Positions 28,254 to 34,741 of a stretch of DNA of 64,000 nucleotides are shown piece by piece (position 1 is the stretch's first letter; every line of letters begins with the position of its first letter). Location: contig JAHRYW010000006.1 in the NCBI GenBank assembly GCA_020621865.1, positions 1 through 64,000 of the forward strand, read 5' to 3'. Both the position numbers and the translations under genes were made by a program. The notes under the pieces are model-generated. The model was not told the DNA's origin. It saw only the letters and a program-made list of their open reading frames with translations, and searched no databases. Origin of the DNA: Betaproteobacteria bacterium (lineage in GTDB: Bacteria > Pseudomonadota > Gammaproteobacteria > Burkholderiales > Rhodocyclaceae).

Positions 28254-29573
28254 TCAGAACAGCCGGGCGTTATATGGTTCGCTTGATGCCTGGCTGCCCT
28301 CGGCCACTCCACCGGCCAGCACGATGGTGTTGCGGCCACGGTGCTTGGCGTCGTAAAGCGCCTCGTCGGCGTGCTTGAGGGCAATCTCGATCGGGCATTC
28401 GCTGGCATCGGCCAGGCCGATACTGACCGTCACCTTGACCGCACGCCCATCCGGCAGCGCGACCTCGGTTTCCGCACAGCGCAGGCGCAGGCGTTCGGCC
28501 AGCTTCGCCGCGTCGCCCGGGGGAATTTCCGGGAACAGGAAGGCAAACTCCTCGCCGCCATAGCGGCAGACCAGGTCGGACTGGCGCAGCGCCTCGCGGA
28601 CGAGGTCGGCGAAAGTCTTGAGCACCAGGTCGCCGGCGGCATGGCCGTAGGTGTCGTTGAGTTTCTTGAAGTAATCGAGGTCGGCCATCGCCACCGTGAC
28701 CGGGCGGCGGTAGCGCTGCGCCCGCTGCAGTTCAACCTCGGCGATCTGCATGAAATGGCGGCGGTTCATCAGGCCGGTCAGGCCGTCCTTGTTGGCCAGT
28801 TTTTCGAGCACATGGCGGGCCTGGTCGTTCTGGATCAGCAGCGCGTGCTGCTCGCGTATGGCTTCCTCGACGGCCTGGATTTCGCGCATCGCGGTCGGCA
28901 GGAACTCGGGCGCCGGCTGGACGACGCTGAGGTTGGACAAGGCCCGGTCGATGGCCTGCAGCGGTTTGATCAGGTGGCGGCGAACGAGGACGACGAAGGC
29001 GAGCAGAAACAGCCCGAACAGCAGCAGCACGCCCATCAGCTTGTAACGGGCCAGGCGCATCGCCTCGGTGGCGACGTTGAGGTCGCTGGTCACCAGGTCC
29101 ACGCCCTGGATCGAGACATCATCGACCTGCGTGCCGAGGCGGGCGGCCAGCCGTTGCCACTCGCCGTAGAAGGTGGCCGGGCGGCTATCGTCGCGGATCG
29201 ACTGGCGGACGACTTCGCCGAGGAATTGCTCGGTTTCCCGCGCCAACTGGGTGGCGCCCGGATGCTCGAGGATGCTCGGGTGGCTGGCGATCAGTGTGAC
29301 GACGAACATCGATTGCTGGCGCGAGGCGTGCGAATTGACGGCGAAGATGCGCTCGCCTTCCTGGCGCAACTGTTCGAGATTCCGCGCCAGGCGCTGGTAG
29401 CGGATGATCTCGGGAACGGTCTGCGCCTGCAGGCGGCTGTTGGCGTCGATGACCCGCTGCTGGTCGAGGGCGAGCAGCACCACGGCGGTCCCGAAAATGA
29501 CCAGGAAGATGGCCGCCAGCAAGGCAAAGGCGCGGCTGGCATAGAAGCCGCGCTGCTTGATCAGCACGGACAT
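28254..29573 (-). CDS. Membrane diguanylate cyclase (GGDEF)
   Basis: This 439-residue protein has a first membrane helix at about 15-36, a periplasmic helical sensor of ~145 residues, a second helix at about 180-198, a HAMP-like linker and a C-terminal GGDEF domain. The active site is GGEEF (339-343) and the inhibitory I-site RxxD is present (RQSD, 330-333), so it should make cyclic di-GMP and be feedback-inhibited. I chose ATG 29571-29573; a GTG 30 bases upstream exists. It follows the periplasmic binding protein gene by 49 bases on the same strand, suggesting that protein supplies the signal. Confidence 0.92.
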   Translation of the reverse strand: MSVLIKQRGFYASRAFALLAAIFLVIFGTAVVLLALDQQRVIDANSRLQAQTVPEIIRYQRLARNLEQLRQEGERIFAVNSHASRQQSMFVVTLIASHPSILEHPGATQLARETEQFLGEVVRQSIRDDSRPATFYGEWQRLAARLGTQVDDVSIQGVDLVTSDLNVATEAMRLARYKLMGVLLLFGLFLLAFVVLVRRHLIKPLQAIDRALSNLSVVQPAPEFLPTAMREIQAVEEAIREQHALLIQNDQARHVLEKLANKDGLTGLMNRRHFMQIAEVELQRAQRYRRPVTVAMADLDYFKKLNDTYGHAAGDLVLKTFADLVREALRQSDLVCRYGGEEFAFLFPEIPPGDAAKLAERLRLRCAETEVALPDGRAVKVTVSIGLADASECPIEIALKHADEALYDAKHRGRNTIVLAGGVAEGSQASSEPYNARLF

Positions 29574-29622
29574 GGACAGGCTTTTCCGGCCGCTTGGCGG
29601 CACGAGGAAACGGCAGTTCGCA

Positions 29623-30357
29623 TCAACTCACCCGAAATGGCAGGAAGCGTGAATTGATTCGATCATACGTCCCATTGCGCTTGATGCGATCAAGCGCCGC
29701 ATCAATTTCTTCTTTCAGCGCCGGCCGCCGCGGCGAGATGCCGAAGGCAAGATCGCCGGCCAGTTCGGGGATGCGCATGACCAGGGGAACCAGGTCGAGT
29801 TGGCGGACGGCCGGCGATTTGTGCAGGTGGAGCGCACTGACCATCGGCACCATGGCCGCCTGTACCTGCCGGGCCAGCAGCGGCGCCGCCAGTTCGCCAT
29901 GGGTGTCCACCGCCAGCGTCGCCCAGCCCTGGCGGCGGGCGTAGCTTTCCTGCTCTGAGCCGCCGACCACGGCCACCCGCAAGCCCGGCTGACCGGGCTG
30001 GACGCCACGCGGGGCCAGCCACAGCGACTGCGAACGGTAATGGGCCTTGGCAAAGATCAGCTTGCCTTGCCGCTCGGCCGTTTGCTGCAAGCCGACACCG
30101 GCGATGTCAGCCTTGCCCTGGGCGATGGCATCGACCACGGCGCCCTGCGTCGTCACCTCGAACTGACAGCTGGCCTGGATCTCCCGGCAGATGGCGCGGA
30201 CGATCTCGACATTGAAGCCGGTCAGTTGCCCGCTCTCGTCACGGTAGGACAGCGGCGGCGCGTCGTCGAGCACCAGCACGCGCAGCGCCTGCTCCGCGCC
30301 GGCGGCGGCGCCGACGGGCAGGAGACAAGCAAGCAGCAGGCACAGGCGAGAAAGCAT
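29623..30357 (-). CDS. Periplasmic amino-acid-type substrate-binding protein
   Basis: This 244-residue protein begins at ATG 30355-30357, with a signal peptide (LCLLLACLLPVGAAAGA). It has the SBP_bac_3 pattern LRVLVLDDAPPLSYRDESGQLTGFNVEIVRAICREI, then AIAQGKADIAGVGLQQTAERQGKLIFAKAHY, and LKEEIDAALDRIKRNGTYDRI near the end. No ABC permease or ATPase is nearby; instead a diguanylate cyclase follows directly, so it is more likely a ligand sensor than a transporter part. Confidence 0.88.
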   Translation of the reverse strand: MLSRLCLLLACLLPVGAAAGAEQALRVLVLDDAPPLSYRDESGQLTGFNVEIVRAICREIQASCQFEVTTQGAVVDAIAQGKADIAGVGLQQTAERQGKLIFAKAHYRSQSLWLAPRGVQPGQPGLRVAVVGGSEQESYARRQGWATLAVDTHGELAAPLLARQVQAAMVPMVSALHLHKSPAVRQLDLVPLVMRIPELAGDLAFGISPRRPALKEEIDAALDRIKRNGTYDRINSRFLPFRVS

Positions 30358-30386
30358 GGCGACGCATGACGAGGAAATAATCGGGC

Positions 30387-30427
30387 AGTATAAAGCCATA
30401 CACCCGTTTGAAATGACTAGTCATTTC
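30387..30427 (-). promoter_or_regulatory. Putative promoter with 18-bp palindromic operator
   Basis: On the minus strand TATACT (30387-30392) is a good -10 box, 30 bases before the binding-protein ATG. The perfect palindrome GAAATGACTAGTCATTTC (30410-30427) lies exactly at the -35 position, 17 bases further, and starts one base beyond the addA stop. This arrangement suits a repressor site or an activator-replaced -35. No T run follows, so it is unlikely to be an addA terminator. Confidence 0.5.
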
Positions 30428-30428
30428 C

Positions 30429-33400
30429 CTAGCCGGGCAATTCGACCAGTTTTCCCTGCAACGGAAAGTAGATGGCCAGGCGCAGCGGCAACGGGTCGCC
30501 GGCGAACAGGCCGGCATAGCGGGCGAGCTGCGGCCGGTAGCTGGCGGCACGCTTGGGCAGTTCGTCTTCGGGCAGGCGGACGGTCTTGTAGTCGATGATC
30601 CAGCGGCAGCCGTCGGCGACGAAGGTGCGGTCGATCACGTGATGGGCGACTGCCTCGCCGTCGCGGCTGGTCCACGCCTGTTCGGCGCCGCCCTGCGGAT
30701 GATCGGCCAGCAGCCAGCGGCCGGTTTCGGAGGCGATCGTGGTTTCGAGCGCCGCGACGACCTCGGCGGCACCGCTGTCGGCCTCGGGCTCGCTGTGGCC
30801 CTGGCCGCGCAGCCAGCGGCGGTAAGCGGGCAGCAGGGCGCTGAATGCTACGGTCACCGGCTTTTTTTGCCCATTTTTCGAAATCAGTTCCAGGCAGCGA
30901 TGGACCAGCGTGCCGACCGAGGCTTCGAGCGACAGGCCGGTTTCAACGCCATCGAGATCGAGCGGGTTGTCGGCCGGGCGCAGGCCCTCGGGGATGGCGG
31001 CCAGTGTTTCCGCCAGGCCGACGGTGCGCAGGCGGACCAGTGGCGGCACGAAGGCGGCCGGGTCGATGGCCGGGCGCAACGCCTCGGCCGCGGGATTATC
31101 GGCCAGCGCCGCGGCGAACACCGGCTGGGCGACGCCGGGCCAGAGCAGCTTGAGCAGCGTGCCGGCGGCCGGGGGCTTCAGGCCGTCGTCCTTTGCTTCA
31201 TCGGCAACCGCGACGCCGAGCAGATGCAGCGTGCGAATGGCCCGCGTCGCCGCAACGTAGAGCAGGCGCTCGTCCTCGTGCGCGGCGCGTTCGGCTTCGA
31301 GTTTTTTCAGGTAGTCGTAGACAGTCGGCTCGCCGTTGTCGGCGCCCTTTTGCTTGAGCGGGGCGACCAGCAGATGTTCATCGCCATCGGCGCCGGCCAC
31401 CTCGTCCCAGAGCAGCAGGCTGCTGTCGTTGCCGCCGGTTTCGCGGTGCAGGCCGGGCAGGATCACGGTGTCGAATTCGAGGCCCTTGGATTTGTGCACG
31501 GTCATCATCTGCACCGCGTCGCCCAGCGGGTCGGACGGCGCATAGAGTTCGGCGGCGTGGGCAGCCAGCGTCTCGGCATCGAGATTGCGGGCGGCAGCCA
31601 GCCGGTCGACCAGGCGGAAGAAAGCCTCGACGTCCGGCAGCGCCTCCGGCGCCTCCAGGCAGCGCGGCCCGCCGAGCATCAGCCAGACACCTTCCAGCCA
31701 GCGCCGTGCCGGCTGGCGGTCGCGCCCGGCGAAGGCGGTGCGCAGCACGTCGCGCAGATGCCGCAGGCGTTGCCGGCCGTCGGCGGACAGGCGGGCGACG
31801 CGTGCTTCGTCCTGCATCAGCTGCCAGATCGTCGATTGCTTGTCGCCGGCGGCCAGCGCGTGCAGGTCGGCCAGGGTCAGGCCGCACCACGGGGCGCGCA
31901 GCAGGGCCAGCCAATGCACGCGGTCGGCGCGGTGATGCAGGGCGCGGAACAGGGTCAGCAGATCCTGCACATGCTGGCGACCATCCAGGCCCTCGATATC
32001 GACCGCCTGGAAGCGCAGCTCCGGCGCGCTTCGGCGGATTTCGGCGACCAGCGCATCGAGGTGGCTGCGGGCGCGGACCAGCACCGCGATGCTTTCCTGC
32101 GGCGATTCGCGGCGGGCGGCGCGGATGATGGCCAGCACCTGGCGGGCCTCCTCGCCGACCGCATCGGCGCCGGGACGCTCGATGACCGGATGGACGACGA
32201 CGCCGCTGTCGGCCCGTGCCGGCCGGGTGGCAGCCGAGGCGGCGTAGCGCACGGCGCCGGCCTCGGGGCCGTCTTCAGCCGGGAAGATGCCAGGGAAAGC
32301 GGCATTGACCCAGTCGACGATGCCCGGGTAGGAGCGGTTGTTGCGGAACAGGCGCAGGTGGCCGAGCCGGATGTCGCCGATGCCGCGCTCGCGGACGCGC
32401 AGGAACAGGCCGACGTCGGCCTTGCGGAAGCGGTAGATCGACTGCATCGGGTCGCCGACCACGAACAGCGTCCGGCCGTCGTCCGGCATCCAGCCACGGG
32501 TCAACTTTTCGAGCAGTTCGACCTGGCTCGGGCTGGTGTCCTGGAATTCATCGACCAGCAGGTGGCGGATGCGGTAGTCGAGGGCCTGGGCCAGGTCGGT
32601 CGGCGCCTCGTCGTCGCCGAGCGCCAGCCCGGCGCGGGCGGCGATTTCGATGAAATCGACCTCGCCGGCCTCCTGGAAGGCCAGCCACAACTGCCCGGCG
32701 GCCAGCCGGAGCAGGCGCGAGAAGCATTCGACGGTGGCCCATTCGGCCTCGCTCAAAACGGGCTGCGGCAGGCCGGGCAGCATGGCCAGCGTTTCTTCCA
32801 GCCCGGCCACGCCGCGCAGGTCGGCGAGCAGTTCGAGCATCGCCTTTTTCTGCTCGGCGAACTCGGCGCCGGCTGGAAAGCCGAGGCGCTTGTCCACCGT
32901 CTTGCGCAGCGTGCCGGTGCCGGTCAGCAACAGCCGGCCGACCGCCTGCCAGCGGGGCAGGTCGGCAAATGCTACGGTCAGCGGCAAATTCCAGTCAGAA
33001 ATGGAATCCAGCGCCCCCGGCGCATTAGCCGCGGCAAAGCGGGCCAGCGGCATCAGCAGCGTCTGCAGGCGGCGGTCGACCAGGCGCTCGACGGCCGCCA
33101 GGTCGCGCTCGATCAGCGCCGCGAAGCCTGCCTCGACCTCGGCCTTCATCGCCCCGCTTTCGATGCGCGAGGCGTGGTGCAGCCACTGGTCGCGGCGGCC
33201 GAGCATGGCCACGAGCAGCTTTTCCAGCCGCCCGGCGTTGTTGTCCATGAAGGCCAGCGCGGCGCCGACCACCTCGGCATCCGGCGTCCCGGCTTCGAGC
33301 ATCTCCAGCGTCCGGCGGGCGGCGGTGGCGTAGTGCGCCTCGGCATCCTCGCTGACCCCAGGCTGGCTGCCGAAGCGGCTGAGGTAGGGCATCTGCCGGG

Positions 33401-33791
33401 CCAGGCTGGCGCACAGCGCGTCGATGGTGGTGATGCGCAGGCGGCCGGGGTGGCCGAGCAGTTGCCAGCCGCGCCCGGCATCGTGGGCCAGCACGCGTTG
33501 GGCCAGATCGAAGGTCAGGCGCTTGTGGGCGGCTTCCGGCATTTCGCCGCCGGCCGCCCGCTCCAGGCTGCCGAGGATGCGGTCGCGCATCTCGGTCGCT
33601 GCCTTGTTGGTAAAGGTCAGCGCCAGCACCTCTTCCGGTTCGTCGACCACCGCCAGCAGGCGCAGGTAGCGCTGGGTCAGCAGCTCCGTCTTGCCCGCCC
33701 CGGCCGGCGCCTCGACGATGAAGGAGGCGACCTCCAGCGCCCGCTGACGGGCGAGATCATCCTCGGCAAGGCGGTCGAGTGCAGCGCTCAA
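30429..33791 (-). CDS. addA: AddA-like helicase/nuclease (UvrD family)
   Basis: This 1120-residue protein is an ATP-dependent helicase with nuclease for double-strand break repair. N-terminal Walker A APAGAGKT (29-36) is followed by LALTFTNKAATEMRDRI, the helicase motif LLVDEFQDTSPSQVELL, GDPMQSIYRFRKAD and VMTVHKSKGLEFDTVILPG. The C-terminal ~150 residues form a PD-(D/E)XK nuclease (LVHRCLELI, IDRTFVADGCRWIIDYKT). The family is the AddA-like UvrD protein common in beta- and gammaproteobacteria. Two dispersed repeat copies lie inside (30843-30885, coding NGQKKPVTVAF, and 32967-33009, coding LPLTVAFADL). Its start overlaps the response regulator by 4 bases. Confidence 0.9.
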   Translation of the reverse strand: MSAALDRLAEDDLARQRALEVASFIVEAPAGAGKTELLTQRYLRLLAVVDEPEEVLALTFTNKAATEMRDRILGSLERAAGGEMPEAAHKRLTFDLAQRVLAHDAGRGWQLLGHPGRLRITTIDALCASLARQMPYLSRFGSQPGVSEDAEAHYATAARRTLEMLEAGTPDAEVVGAALAFMDNNAGRLEKLLVAMLGRRDQWLHHASRIESGAMKAEVEAGFAALIERDLAAVERLVDRRLQTLLMPLARFAAANAPGALDSISDWNLPLTVAFADLPRWQAVGRLLLTGTGTLRKTVDKRLGFPAGAEFAEQKKAMLELLADLRGVAGLEETLAMLPGLPQPVLSEAEWATVECFSRLLRLAAGQLWLAFQEAGEVDFIEIAARAGLALGDDEAPTDLAQALDYRIRHLLVDEFQDTSPSQVELLEKLTRGWMPDDGRTLFVVGDPMQSIYRFRKADVGLFLRVRERGIGDIRLGHLRLFRNNRSYPGIVDWVNAAFPGIFPAEDGPEAGAVRYAASAATRPARADSGVVVHPVIERPGADAVGEEARQVLAIIRAARRESPQESIAVLVRARSHLDALVAEIRRSAPELRFQAVDIEGLDGRQHVQDLLTLFRALHHRADRVHWLALLRAPWCGLTLADLHALAAGDKQSTIWQLMQDEARVARLSADGRQRLRHLRDVLRTAFAGRDRQPARRWLEGVWLMLGGPRCLEAPEALPDVEAFFRLVDRLAAARNLDAETLAAHAAELYAPSDPLGDAVQMMTVHKSKGLEFDTVILPGLHRETGGNDSSLLLWDEVAGADGDEHLLVAPLKQKGADNGEPTVYDYLKKLEAERAAHEDERLLYVAATRAIRTLHLLGVAVADEAKDDGLKPPAAGTLLKLLWPGVAQPVFAAALADNPAAEALRPAIDPAAFVPPLVRLRTVGLAETLAAIPEGLRPADNPLDLDGVETGLSLEASVGTLVHRCLELISKNGQKKPVTVAFSALLPAYRRWLRGQGHSEPEADSGAAEVVAALETTIASETGRWLLADHPQGGAEQAWTSRDGEAVAHHVIDRTFVADGCRWIIDYKTVRLPEDELPKRAASYRPQLARYAGLFAGDPLPLRLAIYFPLQGKLVELPG
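30843..30885 (+). repeat. Dispersed 43-bp element, copy 7 (inside addA)
   Basis: GAATGCTACGGTC (30843-30855), ACCGGC, T-tract TTTTTTTGCCC, ATTTTTCGAAATC. It runs antisense to addA and replaces the usual A-tract by T. Confidence 0.9.
32967..33009 (+). repeat. Dispersed 43-bp element, copy 8 (inside addA, degenerate downstream part)
   Basis: Core AAATGCTACGGTC (32967-32979), AGCGGC, AAATTCCAGTCAG, AAATGGAATCC. The core is intact but the A/T tracts are poor. Antisense to addA. Confidence 0.75.
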
Positions 33792-34174
33792 GTCGCGTCT
33801 CCGGGCAGATCGAGCAGCCGGCGGATGGCCGGTAGCAGGTCGGCCAGATGTCCCTTGGGGACGAAGGCGTCGGCGCCCAGCCTGACCATCACGCTGCCCT
33901 TGGTCTCGCCGATGGTGCCGGAGATCAGGATCACCGGCACCATCGGCCAGCGCCGCTTCAGGTAGGCGAGGTTTTCCGGGAAATAGATGCCCGGCACCGC
34001 GTAATCGGACAGCACGAGGTCCCAGCCGCCCTCTTCCAGCGCGGCCAGCATGGCGGCCTGGTTATCGACCCAGCGGCAGCGAAAGTCGATGCCGCTGCGC
34101 TTCAGTTCGCGTTCGACGAGCAGGAAGTCCGCCTCGTTGTCCTCGATGTGGAGGATGGCCAGCGGGCCGTCCAT
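33788..34174 (-). CDS. Stand-alone response regulator receiver protein
   Basis: This 128-residue single REC domain has the acidic pocket E11-D12, phosphoacceptor Asp57 (DLVLSDYAVPG) and ILISGTIGET with the lysine of FVPKGHLADL near the end. It has no output domain, so it probably relays phosphate or acts by protein contact. It overlaps addA by 4 bases and follows the FMN reductase gene by one base, so it sits inside the addB-addA operon, an unexpected place for a signalling protein. Confidence 0.93.
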   Translation of the reverse strand: MDGPLAILHIEDNEADFLLVERELKRSGIDFRCRWVDNQAAMLAALEEGGWDLVLSDYAVPGIYFPENLAYLKRRWPMVPVILISGTIGETKGSVMVRLGADAFVPKGHLADLLPAIRRLLDLPGDAT

Positions 34175-34175
34175 C

Positions 34176-34724
34176 TCAGGCTTTCAGCTTCCGGGTCAGA
34201 TCGGCCAGCACCCGCATCTGGGCGGCGACCTGGCCGATCAGCTTAGCGTCGGTCAGGTTACCGTCGGCATCGAAGGCGCCGGCAAAGGCGCTGGCGAAGA
34301 CTTCCGGCTTGTTGACCATGTGCAGGTCGAGAAAAACACAGACCTGGCGCAGGTGGTACTGGGCACGCGAGGTGCCCATGCCGCCGCCGGCGCCCATGAT
34401 CGCGGCAGTCTTGCCGGCGAGCAGCGCGTTGTCCGGTTCGCGCGACAGCCAGTCGATGGCGTTCTTCAGCGCCGGGGCGATCGAGTAGTTGTATTCCGGA
34501 CAGGCGAAGACCAGCCCATCAGCGGCGCGGGCCTGGTCCATCAGGCGCTGGACGGCGGCCGGGCGCTCGGTCAGGTCGACGTTGTAGAACGGCACCGCCG
34601 AGAGGTCGGCGATTTCCATGGTGACGCCTTCCGGCAGTTCGGCCATCGCCGCCCGCAACAGGCCGGCGTTGGTCGACTGGCGGCGCAGGCTGCCGCAGAT
34701 ACCCAGCAATTTCAGTTCACGCAT
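34176..34724 (-). CDS. NAD(P)H-dependent FMN reductase
   Basis: This 182-residue flavodoxin-like protein starts at ATG 34722-34724 behind AGGAG. Motifs are LLGICGSLRRQSTNAGLLRAA (FMN phosphate loop), FACPEYNYSIAPALKNAIDWLSR and AAIMGAGGGMGTSRAQYHLRQV. It belongs to the YhdA/ChrR-type NADPH-dependent FMN reductase (quinone or azo reductase) family. It is encoded between addB and the response regulator with gaps of 17 bases and one base. The connection to DNA repair is unclear; protection from redox damage is a guess. Confidence 0.93.
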   Translation of the reverse strand: MRELKLLGICGSLRRQSTNAGLLRAAMAELPEGVTMEIADLSAVPFYNVDLTERPAAVQRLMDQARAADGLVFACPEYNYSIAPALKNAIDWLSREPDNALLAGKTAAIMGAGGGMGTSRAQYHLRQVCVFLDLHMVNKPEVFASAFAGAFDADGNLTDAKLIGQVAAQMRVLADLTRKLKA

Positions 34725-34741
34725 GTTGGTTCTCCTGTTCT

